Assembly: GCF_000189635.1 (NCBI RefSeq)
Contig: NW_002476086.1
Coordinates: forward strand, 62,001-126,000
Length of the DNA: 64,000 bases
From: Tetrahymena thermophila SB210
Taxonomy: Eukaryota > Ciliophora > Oligohymenophorea > Hymenostomatida > Tetrahymenidae
Reading direction: 5' to 3'
Made by a program: the position numbers and the translations under genes
Shown: one piece after another, positions 12,921-24,913 of the stretch
Numbering within the stretch: the stretch's first letter is position 1
Layout: the number at the start of each line of letters is the position of its first letter
The notes under the pieces: generated by a model
Told to the model about the DNA's origin: nothing
Databases searched by the model: none
What the model saw: only the letters and a program-made list of their open reading frames with translations

Positions 12921-15234
12921 TCAGAATATTTTATTTACTTATTTTTTCTTCTCTTTTAATGCTTTTAAAGCATTTGTAATTTAATAACTATGGATTCTAC
13001 CTGAGTGCTTAACAAGATTGAAATTTCCTAATTTCCTTTCTACTTTGTCTATAGCCAATAGGGGTTCATTTGGGTAAATGAAATCACTAAGAAATCTGTT
13101 AGTAAAAAAAATAAAATATTAAATTGGGCTTAAGTTGATAATATTTTACTAATTTGAGGTGGTGAAATTAGTTTGTAGTATTTTTTCAGGATTGTTTTGG
13201 TTAGAATAAAATCTGTTTAATTCTATATTATTAATCGTACTTTGCTCTAGTAAAATAGTTTATTCAATATTTCTTAAATGATTTTATTGGCGATTTCTGC
13301 AGTACTGAGTTAATTTGTCTCTAAATATGTATAAATCAGGTAATATTACTTCTTTTAATATATCCTCTTTATTTAAAAACTTTTAAAGGAAGTTTTCTTA
13401 AATAAGTTCTTAAATTATAAATTATTGATAGTATGCAGCACTAGCATTAATTACCAAATTGTTATCTGAAAAGAATAAATCTTGAATTGCATGTGTATTT
13501 TATAAAATTATGTTTATTTATTTTTTAATTTATTTTTTACTAATATCAGTTTAAGATAGAAGATACTCTAAATAATCAGATATTTCTGAAACATCTCTTT
13601 TTACATAATCATTTTTTAGTATAATCTATCTGAAATGCTCAATTCTGTATTAGGTATGTTGTTTCTATTTTTCTTTTTAAACTTCCTTTTTATGTTCCTA
13701 AATATCTTAAGATTTTTTAGACTTATTTTGGTTTCTCGAATTTGACCTGCTTTATTAATACACAAAAAATTTTCGATTTGTTTTTCAGCTAAAAAAAAAT
13801 TTATTTTTACCTACTCATCTTTCTTTCAGAATGAAGCTAGTTTTAACTAATTTATTGGGGATCTGCATTAAATTTTGGTAAGTGCATCTGAGGAGTTTAA
13901 TTGTTTTGTATTATAAATTACAATTTATTTTCATTCTATTTGTCACCCAAAGATACTTAAGATCTCTTACTATCTTGGTACCCACAATCATTATTCTTTT
14001 CAGGGGATTCTATTTTCTCTTCCTTTCCATTAATTTTTTAAAAGTATTGAAACTAACTTAAATTCTCTTCAAATTAAATATTGCATGCTTTATGCGTATT
14101 AAGCTTTGGGACTTTTTAAATTATTTTTTCAGTCTAGTTAAAATTTCCTTCTTCATTTTTTACTACGTTAACACAGTTACGAGCTGATGGATAAGGGTTA
14201 GCACGAGGAGTTAACAGCTGCTATAAAATATTTAAATTTGATTAACTTTTTTTTAATGATGGAAGTTAAATTAAATTCTTGTTTAATCCATTTTCTTTTT
14301 ACTCTATCTCTTTTTCTATAATATTTTTAATTGTTTTTTCTCTTTTATTTTCAATAAAATTTATGTATTTCGAAAAATTTAGGTTATCCAAAGACTTTCT
14401 ACTGGTGTTGAAAAACAAATTGCTTAAGGATTCCTTTCTACTGCTTATTTCTGTTTTTAAACTATTATTATAAATTTAATAATAATTTGAGTTATTATTT
14501 GTTTTCTCTTCAGTAGCTAATCTGCTTGAAGATAATATATTTCCGTTTCTTTAAGCAAAATCAAAGCTCTTTTTTTTGCTTAAATGTTCTAAACTTATTT
14601 CTAAATTTCTTTAACTTTACTGTTTCTTATGGCTCTAATTTCTTGGTTCTATCTGTTCTTAATTTTGTTAAAGAAGAGAGTCAAAAGGATCCTATTTGCT
14701 TCCCTACGCTGCAAAATAAAATTCATTGTAATTAGTTAAGTTATTTTGCTTGTCTTTAGATGTATCTCTAAGCTTTAACAAAGAAGAATTTTAGTTATGC
14801 AAAGTATTTTTTTGTTCTTCATTATGATCAAGCTAGCTAGAAGTCTTAATAGATTTTCCTTATTTTTTAATATCAGTAATTGCAAAGCTGCTTATTGCTT
14901 ACTGGCAATTATCATTGAAATCTTCAGGATTTTTGATAATGTTTGAGTAATTTTGATCTTTGAGGTTGCTTAAACTCTTTTAAGTAATACTATTTTTGCT
15001 TTTAAAAGATTATGAGAGCTATGTTGATCTGTTCTTTTTTTATTTATAAGATTCCTCATATTAAATATTCGGATTTAAATTTGAGCTCATAAAGTAGGCT
15101 TATTAGATGTTACTTAGATTTTCATTGCTACCATACTTTTTTTTGTATAAATCAGAATCTATTGGAATATAACTTCTTGTATTCTATGAATCTTCTCTAA
15201 ATACCTTACATAAGTTGTTCTTAGCAAACCACAT
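12921..15234 (-). CDS. Unrecognised Q/S/N-rich protein, 750 residues
   Basis: Exons 15234-13811 and 13749-12921 join in phase through a 61-nt intron. The frame has no TGA until TTC-TGA at 12921. It starts MWFAKNNLCKVFREDSQ. The first two thirds are low-complexity, hydrophilic and serine/lysine/glutamine rich. The last third is more ordered and helical, with 'YLEYLLSQTDISKKQIKKQI', 'HAIQDLFFSDNNLVINASAA' and a final basic helix. No motif, signal peptide or membrane span is recognised. A further 54-nt GT..AG segment ending TACTAACAG (about 13103-13156) is in frame and may be an intron, which would give 732 residues. It lies just downstream of channel 1 on the same strand but is separated from it by a stop and about 0.8 kb. 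Confidence 0.7.
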
Positions 15235-16048
15235 TAATAAAATATATCAATACTACAATAGATAAATGAGCGCTTATTATAAAATTATATTTTAAAATCT
15301 CTATTAACTCTATTAAATTATTAATTTGTTTAATTTTTGTGTAAAAAAATAATATTTATGTTGATATAAATTCTCAAATTTTATATGAAATAAGATAATT
15401 TCAATAAACAAACATATAGATTTTGTTAAAAAATTATATCATCAAAACAATTAAAGTAATTTTTTATGTTTTACATATTCAAACAAAGAATCATTATTAC
15501 TTATGGTTATAATTATTTCAAATCTTATATTTTTGATATGTTTGATAATCTTAATCTTCTCTTTCTAACCTAGTGTAAACATATATAATCTTTTAAAAAA
15601 AAAATAATTAAATTCTAATGAATTTAGTTAACCAAAAGTAAAGGTTGATTTTCTTTAAATCTAAATTAAATTAACCCTGAAACCTGAATTTCACTATTGC
15701 CAAATGCCATTCAAAAATTTAGTGATTTGAGATCACTATCATAAATATTTTACCATCATATTTCTTAATTTATTTATGATAAATTAATAAGAATTTGAGG
15801 TATCTCTTTTAGTAAATGTTTAAAATCTCTTAAATTATATAAAAATATTTGTTTGTTTAAATTTTTTACTAAGAATCACAAAAATAAAATAAATAAGAAT
15901 ATTATTTTTATACAGTAATCAAATAATATTTTATAAAAATAGCTTAAAATATTTAATTAATTAAAGAATTAACTTTTTATTAAAATCAAGATTAAATTTA
16001 AAATTAAAACTATTGTTTAGATAATTTTATAAAAAGTAATTGATTCAT
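15235..16048. other. Intergenic, nothing recognised
   Basis: AT-rich gap between channel 1 and the Q/S/N-rich gene, both transcribed leftwards. No frame with coding character. Confidence 0.5.
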
Positions 16049-19000
16049 TCATAGTTATTTATTTTCTTAGATTATATTCACAGAAGGGATATAATCATTG
16101 TTGCTTATTTAAAAATTTAATATATTATTATTTGTATCAGAAATATTTTTAAGATTAAACATTGAAGATCTGTAAGAATCTTAAAAGTTTGCTTTTCTAA
16201 GATGAGATGTATTTATGCAATCTATATATATAGCATTTTCTTCCTAATTATGTAATTGTAATTAAGGAGGTTAATTGTCTTTTTCAATTTTGTTAAGAAT
16301 TTTTTACCTTGACTGTATTTATAAATATCGTATTTATCGATTATAATTTTTAAGAACATTCGTTATGTTTCCATTAGGAAAATAGTATTTATATTCTTAA
16401 ATTTGATCTAAAATTATATTATGTACTGTTTAATTAAATTTAGAATCTTAAATATTTAAATTTTGTTTTATTTGTTAGAGGATACCTGCGTTCCTAAAGA
16501 TTAAAGAAGGATTTATTTATTCTTTGATCCCACTATTTATCCGTTTTATTAATGATTGCTAAATCAGTGATTTTACTATAGATTTATCATTTTATATGCC
16601 TAAAGATTATGTACATATTGTGTTATTACCATTATTATGAATATTATCAAACAAGCTACAGCTTGCTTGAGAAAAAGAGTGGCTTTGATTATTTCTTGGA
16701 CTGTCGAAAAAATTTTCTTAAATATCTTTTACTGAAAGGTGCTCACTATTGCTAGCAAAGCTATTATAATATTAATTATTATTACCTTCTTCATCTTCAT
16801 TTAATTTTTATCCATTAACTTTAAAAATACTCTATTACTCTATTTACGATCTAGGTCTCTTTGCTTTTTCATTTGTTGCACTTATTGCTGATATTAATCT
16901 TTCACTTTATTTTTTAGTAATTCCTATACTGTGAGTTGAAGAATCTAATCTCATCAAAAGCTCTAAATCATCTAAATCACCTTTATAGTCGCTAAATTTA
17001 GAAATTTTTTAAGGGATTAAGTTAAAACTAATCTAAGCTTTTTCTAAATCATTCACGCTGTTTGATCTTATTGGAATTTGCTATTTACTTTTTGACTGGG
17101 TGTTTTCTTCTTCATAATTAATATAATTTAAAATATCTGTGTAATTCACTAAGTATTCTAAAAGAATTTCCTCATTCTATAAAAAATATTTTTTTTAAGC
17201 ATCGAAATTTTACTATCTATTTAAAATTGACTATTTATTTTTGTGTTGACTTCTTTTAAAATTCTAATCTCTTTAATTGATTTCTGATTAGTTTACTCTA
17301 ATAGATTTTATCACTCTTGGACGATAAAAAACCTAAGGACAACTTAAATTTTGGTGACCAAAATTCTCACAAAAGGAACAATCAAGTATTTCTTTTAAAT
17401 AAAAAATATACATTACTATTAAGTTTAAAAGTAAGTTAAATAAAGTATTTTAAAATAATTATTTACTAGACCATTCATTCTAATACTCATTTAAAAAAGT
17501 ATCTTTGATCATATGAAAAATTTCAAAATCTTAATTGTATTTTTTAATCAATTCAAGGAAATTTTATCTATTAACCTTAAATAATATGCAATTGGATTTA
17601 CAAATAACTGTTGAATTCCTAACTTACCCAGTATAAAACTGTTAAAAACCAAAAATATCTCCTTATTTTTTTACCTATTTATAAATATTATTTTTATTTT
17701 TTTTAAATTCAATTGAAAGTTTCTTATTTAAAAATTTACTTTGTAGAGCTTTTTCATATCTGAGCAGAAAGTAGGCTACTAGTATAGTTCTATTTCTCCT
17801 TCAATAATCAGATAAAAAGAAAGTCCTCCACATTCATCAAATTTGCCAGAAAGAAATACACTTTAACCTTTTTCCAAAAACTAAATTTCAGCAATTTAAG
17901 GTATCATCTAATTAATTTGAATCGAATAGCAACTAAAATGTTTTATCTTAGAAGAAAAATAGTTCTAAAAAAAGTACTATTTAAGTTCTTAATAAATATT
18001 TTATGGTATTTATTTGCTAAAATTAGAGAGTTGGCGGAAAATATCCTGCTTATTTTAATTTTCACTAATCACGCTATAAATTTTATTTAACAAAGTGTAA
18101 CCTTAATCAGATTTAGAAAGATTTTAATTGAGAATTTTCAAGTGATCAAAGTTTTACTTATTTTTTTTTCTTTATCCTGTAGAAACTAAATATTAAATTA
18201 AAATAAGTTTTATTTTAATAGATAAAATTTCTAGTTCTTAATTCATAAAAGAATGATATAAGATAATCTTTAGACATAAATAGCTAAATTTTTTTTACCT
18301 GATATAATTAGGTATATGAAAAGAGCAATACTTAAAATCCTAACAATAATTAAAAATAATATTTAGAATGAATTAGAGTTAACATCTGAACTTCCAAGCA
18401 AAGAATTTTATATTTCATAAAGACCATGCATATACAAATTGTAAGATTCTTATTTCTTTATATTATTGAGAAATAAATACTTAATATTTTACAAAGTTAA
18501 AATTTACATTTATACTGTATTTATAATACCAGATTTGAGGAGATTTATTACTACTGTTGCAATCAACTATATAAGCTATATTCTATTATTTAACAAATAT
18601 ATTTAATTAAATTTTAAAAACCTAATTTTAATTATATTAAACAAAAACTAATATTAAATAAAAAAATATTTCTTAGTTTGCTTTATTTGCCTTTTTATTC
18701 TAAGCTTTATTGTAGCAGCCTTTTTAAATTTTACAGAAAAAAAGAATTTATTTGAATAAATTTTTACAAAGTAGCATATACTAAGGATATGAAAGTATAT
18801 TAATAAGTATGTTCCGATAGAGGTTATTATAAATAGAATTCCTGAACTGTGTTATCTCTTAATTCTTTCTATTAACACTTTTACTCTTTTTACCAATGTT
18901 ATTATTTTTAGAAATTTTATGACTTCTAATATGTTTTATTCACCATAAGCCTGGCCTGTTCCATAGTAAAATATTCCAATTATTGAAGCAATTAAAGCTA

Positions 19001-20277
19001 TATAATCGAATATAAATCCATTAAAGATATAGTTTTTAATTATTTCTTTCCTCAAAGTGTAGACCTAGCCATTCACACAATAGCTTGTAATTAACATCTT
19101 GAAAATATCTAATATGAAAACAAAAAATAGAATCCAACATACTACTATATTGACTGTATTCTCTGTGCTATTATAGCCTATTAATGCTTTTATGCTCAGT
19201 AAATAAAATAGAATCATGTTAAATGCTATCGAAGTAAAATCCCAAATCAAATTAATTAATGAATGCTAAGTCATAATAGGAATTATTTTGCACATGATAG
19301 CGAATGGGTAGATTAATAAAATGCAAATATCATAGTAAAATTTGTATATTTTATCATTTTTTGTGTACTAGTCACTTATTGATAAGAATTCTTAATTTTA
19401 TATTTCTTTCTATAAAGATATTTTCAACTCATCTAGAATTCTATATTTATTGATTGTTTCTAAAGTGTTAAATTAGGATTTATAGGTGGATGTGAAATTT
19501 TAGTTTTCTTTGAACTAGCTTTCATTTTTCTTAACTTTTTCTAATTCTAAATTACTTACTATTTTATGAATAGAGGGTTTATTTTCTTTTGTGCATTTGC
19601 TATTTAACTCATTGTAACCTACTAATTTAAATAGATATATTTTAAATAGCTCTACTTTTCAATATAAAGTCATTAAATTTTTTGAAAAAATACTGATATC
19701 TTTTATTATAGACTTTATATGAAATTCATTTAATATATTTATAAATGCTATTTCTAAATGTTTTAACTAGATAATCAAAATGTTACCCTGTCTCTTCGAA
19801 TTTTGCGAATTTAATGGTATCAAATCTCTTTAAAGGCTTAAAATTTAAGATCTTTCGCTATCTAATAATTTCTGCATATTTGTTTCTATCAATTTTTAAG
19901 TTTAGTTTTTCAGTAAAAAGTAGGCAAAAACAATTTTAAAAGTTTAATTCTATAGTTGGTAACTTTTATAATAGCAATATTAAATGCATTATTTTACATT
20001 AGTGCAGATATGTCTAGTCGATTTGAATATTGCTTAAGTTGTTTTCATCTTAAAATAAATCCTTTTCGCTATTAATTTTTTTGGCTTATGTTTCATTCAA
20101 GAAAGATTTATCAACCTATAAAATCTGTGTATGCTTGCTAATATTTAAAGAGATATCCTCTAAATCGGGTTCTTCTTACCCCGTCTTTGCAAGCTAATTT
20201 GGGACATTCTAAATATTGCTAAAATTCACTGTCTCTTTTAAATTGAGAAGCTTTTGCTTTTTATGAAAGTCTATCAT
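16049..20277 (-). CDS. Channel 1: divergent six-TM channel with CNBD and zinc knuckle
   Basis: The most diverged of seven related minus-strand channel genes. The 3' exons are firm: 18185-17740 and 17674-16049 (TGA at 16049) encode a cyclic-nucleotide-binding-type domain ('GDIFGFQQFYTGQVRNS'), a zinc knuckle CSFCENFGHQNLSC (17339-17380) and a late 'EYKYYFPNGN' motif, with a 40-residue tail. Upstream, hydrophobic spans at about 19360-18760 (S1-S5) and an S6 'ILFLIIVRILSIALFIYLII' ending at 18299 are clear. The pore region between them reads LLGSSDVNSNS in place of a K+ filter. The exons from 20277 to about 19600 and the S5-pore joints are not resolved: two overlapping open frames compete near 19700-19950. 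The start MIDFHKKQ is the first good ATG. It has more introns in the membrane part than channels 2-7. Confidence 0.72.
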
Positions 20278-20909
20278 CAACTAAAAAATACTGTTTATTT
20301 ATTTTTCTTTCTTTAATTAATTCAATATTATTTTTCAAACAAAAAATAAAGAAAAAATAACTTAGAAAAAATCAAGTTGATTACACCAATCATTTATCTT
20401 TTTTGCTTATTTTGAATTTACTTATTTATTGAAATTAAAATACTGTAAACAATAAAAAATATATGTTTTATAAACATTCACAAATTATATCTTATTTATT
20501 ATTAAATATTTTAAAAAAGAAATATTAAAAATGAAAAAATTCTATTAATAACAAAAGATGTCAAAAAAATGTCAACAGGATTCACAAATTCTTTAAAATT
20601 TTTATAAAATATAATTAAACAAATATTGTAAGAAAGGAAAATCTTACAAAATTTTTTAATAATTGAGAACTCAAATAAAATTCTAGTTGCTATTAAGTTG
20701 AAATATCACATATTCAATCAAATATATTGAATATTTTGATGAAAAATTTATTATAATGTCTAATTAAATATTTTACCGCTGATTATTATATAATTCAAGA
20801 TAGTGATATCTATATATCTATCTATCTACTTATCTTCCTTCGTAAGGTTAAACAATTAAAAAGAAAAAATAACAAAATTCAAAAAATATTTAGACCTAAA
20901 TTTCTATAT
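20278..20909. other. Intergenic, divergent promoters, nothing recognised
   Basis: AT-rich spacer between channel 1 (leftward) and the TPR-like gene (rightward). A short tctatctatctatct tract sits near 20815. No coding frame. Confidence 0.5.
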
Positions 20910-22331
20910 ATGTTTATAAAAAAAGAAAAAACATTATTCAATTAAGAAATAACGATAAGTGGTACATTTTCCATTCCTAATTTGGAATGTGAGGAAGTAG
21001 TAGAAATACAAAATATCTAATTGATGTACTAAAATTATCAGAATATTACTAAGTTCTATTACTAAATATATTAAAATCAAATCCATATTTCTGAGGAATA
21101 AATCAATCTAATTATAGAACAAGAAAATGAAGTGAATTATATTGCAGTTAAATTACAAAAGTTATAAGACTTTAACTATTAATGGCAATTGCTAATAAGA
21201 TACTTAGCTTCTTAATATTTGGAATTAATTTAATAACATGAATTGAAAGATAAAATCAACTACTTAAATGCTAAAACATATGTAGAAGAGAACAATTTTT
21301 AAAAGGCGTCTGAAATCTATTAATAATTAATAAAAATCAATAATAGGATAGTACCTTCTAAATGGATTCCTTTTATTGTAGAAACTTTCCAAAAGCAAAA
21401 TAACTTCAAACAGCTATCTAATTTTTGCTTAGAATAATTAAAATTAATAAACAAATCAAGTAGTGATATTGATTATTATCTACTATTAAACATTTTAAAT
21501 AAAAAAGCTGATGTAGAAGCTATCTCTTAATTTATAAACACTAACAAAATTGAATAATTAATATATTCTATAATTTCTAGCTTTAATAATAATTAATTTC
21601 TTAGTGATCTTTATAATAGACATATTAAAAAATATTAATCCAAAGATTATCCAAGCTCGCTTTTCAGTAGTAAATACAATTCGCCAAAAGATTTTTTTTA
21701 TTTATTAATTCAATCTTATGGATCAATACTTAAATAAATGAGTTATCCAAGCATTATGTACATTGAATTTAATAAAAAGCTAAAATTAATTAGTAGTACT
21801 TAATAATAAGATAACATTAACTTAGAAATTGCTAAAACTTACTAAGATTTAAATAATATACAGCACTCAATAAAATATTATGAGAAGTATTTAATAAATG
21901 TACCTAAAAATTTAGGTATTATGTTTGATCTTTAGTTTTTGTATTAAAGCAGTGAAGATTTTAACTATTAGCAAAGGATGTACAATTTCTTTAAAAAAAT
22001 GTTAATTGATAACCCTTAACAAATTTAATATTATGGAATTATTATTTAAAACTGTAATATATCTTTCAGTTAATTAAAATCCTTGATTTTAGAATACTTA
22101 TCTAAGAATATTAATCATTTCTAAAACTTATTTAAATTTATAGAGTACATTAACAACACAGTATTTATTTAAAATAGCTTCTTTAACAATAGGAATTTAG
22201 TTAATTCATTCTTATATTATCAAATTGAAAATGCAAAAGCAATATGTTAAAAGCTAGTTTTTTATAAAATGGTTATTCCTTAATTAACATTTTAGCCTAT
22301 TAACTCCTTAAATGATTTATTCTTCGAATGA
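20910..22331 (+). CDS. TPR-like helical repeat protein
   Basis: A single open frame of 473 residues from ATG (MFIKKEKTLFNQ) to TGA. It is all-helical and very rich in Q, N, Y and I. Segments such as 'AKTYVEENNFQKASEIYQQL' and 'AKTYQDLNNIQHSIKYYEKY' fit the tetratricopeptide pattern of paired helices with small residues at fixed places. The remaining repeats are too degenerate to count. TPR proteins are scaffolds for other proteins; no partner is evident. The gene lies next to a stronger TPR gene on the same strand (22739), but the two proteins are not obviously close copies. No signal or membrane span is seen. An in-frame ATG lower down could be used, but the chosen one is first and leaves no stop upstream problem. 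Confidence 0.72.
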
Positions 22332-22501
22332 ATAATGTTAAATATATTCTAAAGTCTTAATTGTCTACATTCTTGTGTTATATATTCAACTTATTTTTAA
22401 AATATATTAAAATTGATAAATAAGTAAATGAAATTTTCAATTTATTATTTTAAAAAAAAAGTTTAATCTATTTATAATTTATATATTGATAAATAGAAAT
22501 A

Positions 22502-22610
22502 TTTATTAAAAAACTAACATTTTTGATGTTATAAATAATTTATATCTAATTGTTATTAAAAAATTAACTTTTTGGTGTTATAAATAATTCATGTCTAATT
22601 GTTATGAAAA
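22502..22610. repeat. Two-copy direct repeat of about 51 bases
   Basis: Two near-identical units in tandem, each 'ttattaaaaaattaac.tttttg.tgttataaataattyatrtctaattg' in consensus, lie in the short spacer between the two TPR genes. A third copy starts and decays at 22604. No coding meaning is apparent. Confidence 0.7.
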
Positions 22611-22738
22611 AATATATATTTATTTTTGAATATTTTATTAAGTAAGGAATTAATTATAATCAAAAAATTGACAAGTATTTGATCAAAAAAAATTCTATTA
22701 AATATATTTTTAATAAAAAGAAAACATAAATAATAATT

Positions 22739-24265
22739 ATGTCTACTCATTCTGCTTTGGTTTAAAACTTTAAAGATTTATATAATAAATGTAAGCTTAT
22801 AGAGGTTTTAAAATTAATTGATGATTTTCCAGTTTTAGATGATTTTGACATTTATTCAGAGGTATAGATGTTCAAAAGCATATGTTTATTCGAATTAAGT
22901 AGGTTTGATGAGGGAACAATGGTTATGGAAAATCTTTTAAATAGGTAGAAAAAAGAGAGATAAGGTAAATAAATATAGGAAATAGATATTATAGTAAGAA
23001 TTTTACTTTTATGGTAATTATATTTTAGTGATTAAGAAAATTTAAAAAGAGTATATGAGTTTACAGATTAGCTCTATGAAATTTGCAAAAAGTATTCTTT
23101 ATAGTTTAGTGATATAAAATATTATAATCATGGAATTTACTAGTTCGGAATAGGAACTTGTAGCTTTTTTGAGTATTATTATGAAATAGATAATTTGGAA
23201 TGTGTAGATTATTTTATTAAATGTATTGATTAGGTACCTTAATATGAATACCAAATCTTAAATTCTATTGGGTGGATATATATAATGAAGAATAAATACG
23301 AAGAATCTCTTAAATGGAATAAAAGGCTTTATGAAAAATGTCCTAGTTTTCCAGGAGTTGCAAATAATTTATCTGTTTGTTATATGAATATGGAAATGTA
23401 TGAGGAAGCGAAAGAATGTATTCATTATGCTGAAAAATTGTGCCCTAGTAATGTGGTAATTCTTAACAATGTAGCATAAATCTACGAATTAACAAAAGAT
23501 TTATAAAATGCTACAAAATACCATAAAATGTCATATCAATTAAATCCTAAATTTTCTTAGACATGTTATTAATATGGATTATTTATGATTGACAACGGAT
23601 TTGAAAAAGAGGCAATTCAAATTTTAGAAAAAGGTCTAAATGAAAACCCTGATTGCTATATGATATATGAGTAATTAGTGTAACTTTTATATGAAAAGGA
23701 AGACTATGAAAAATGTTTATAGTATTTAGAAAAAGGCATTCAATTAAATCCAAATGACCCAAGATTTTATGTATCAACTGGAAGCTTTTACTTTAATTCA
23801 GCAGAATATGGGCATGCAATAAAAAATTTAAAAAATGCACTTGTAATTCTAGAAAATAAAAAATGGACTAGTTTAAAAATAGAGGCTATGGCTTATTTGG
23901 GAAGTTGTTATTTTTATTTAGAGTAATACGAAGAAGCGTTAAATTATTATTTTTAAGCTATAAACTAAGATATAAAATCCTATGACTTTAGAGTAGAAAT
24001 AAAAAATATAGCTTTAATTCTTGATTTTTAGTAATTTCTGGATGACAAAGCAAAAATTGATATCATAGAGTCCTTTCATGGAATTTTTTAATCTAGATTA
24101 TTTTTAATCATTTCTCTACTAGAAAATAAAAAAATTATTGCATGTTTATAAAAACTATTAGATTAATATGTAAAGGTTCTCAATTTAATAGCATATCAAA
24201 AGGTAATATAGCCTCATCTAATATACTTAAATGAATTAACTCATTGGGATATGTATATAGATTGA
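22739..24265 (+). CDS. TPR repeat protein A (paralogue of the gene at 56419)
   Basis: A single-exon frame of 508 residues, MSTHSALVQNFKDLY to HWDMYID. Several good TPR units are visible from about residue 150: 'NSIGWIYIMKNKYEESLKW', 'NNLSVCYMNMEMYEEAKECI', 'NNVAQIYELTKDLQNATKYH', 'YEQLVQLLYEKEDYEKCLQY' and 'AYLGSCYFYLEQYEEALNYY', each spaced about 34 residues. TPR arrays act as protein-binding scaffolds. Length, repeat order and the C-terminal HWD-[ML]-[FY]-ID ending are shared with the gene at 56419, so the two are paralogues on either side of the channel array. No membrane span or catalytic motif is seen. Confidence 0.88.
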
Positions 24266-24542
24266 TTGATTGTGATCAATACTATTCAAAATATTAGTAG
24301 AAATCATAGATAGATATGAAAATATTATAAAGGTTGCTATACTTCTTTAAAAAACAATTAAAAAACATTTATATTAATTTGTCTTTAAATCAAAAAACTT
24401 TTGTAATGAAAAAAGTAAAACTAAATTAAATTAATTAAAAATTTATTTTGTAAAGATTATTAAAATAATTTAGTATTTAATATTTAATTAGTAAGATATA
24501 TTTTAAATTAAAATAACATTTACATTTATATATCTGTTCCTG

Positions 24543-24599
24543 CATTTGAAATATCGCCAACCATCGATCATATCTCTGATTTGTGTGATATTTCAAATG
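24543..24599. other. Perfect 13-bp inverted repeat with 31-base loop
   Basis: CATTTGAAATATC at 24543-24555 is matched by its exact reverse complement at 24587-24599. The loop is less AT-rich than the surrounding spacer (gccaaccatcgatcatatct...). It lies between the 3' ends of convergent genes (22739 plus and channel 2 minus). It could be a transcript-end hairpin, a small structured RNA or a mobile-element relic. Nothing further can be seen. Confidence 0.6.
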
Positions 24600-24913
24600 A
24601 TTATTTTATTATTCATGAATATTTTTTTGTACCAAATCTTAATTATTTTTTTTATAATTTTTTTTAAAATGTTAAAGAAAATTCATAGTATTGGATTCTT
24701 AAAAAGTGCCTATCCACTAGATATGTAATAGCTCTAGTTTAAGCAATTAAGATAATTAAAATAAATAAAGTTTTTATTATAAATCAAATAATTAAATTGA
24801 GTCTATATTTTTTTTTAATTTTATTTTTTTTGTTAAATTAAACAATTTTAATACACTTACATTAATAAAAAGAAGTACAGGCCAAAATATTCAATTATTT
24901 ATAATAACATGTA

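Noticed and set aside
14279..14735. Hydrophobic plus-strand frames that look like membrane proteins
   Set aside because: They are antisense to a clean, long minus-strand frame whose Lys/Asn-rich codons read as Phe/Leu/Ile on the other strand.
19640..19700. Possible selenocysteine TGA in channel 1
   Set aside because: An intron reading removes the TGA, and nothing suggests a redox protein or a selenocysteine signal.
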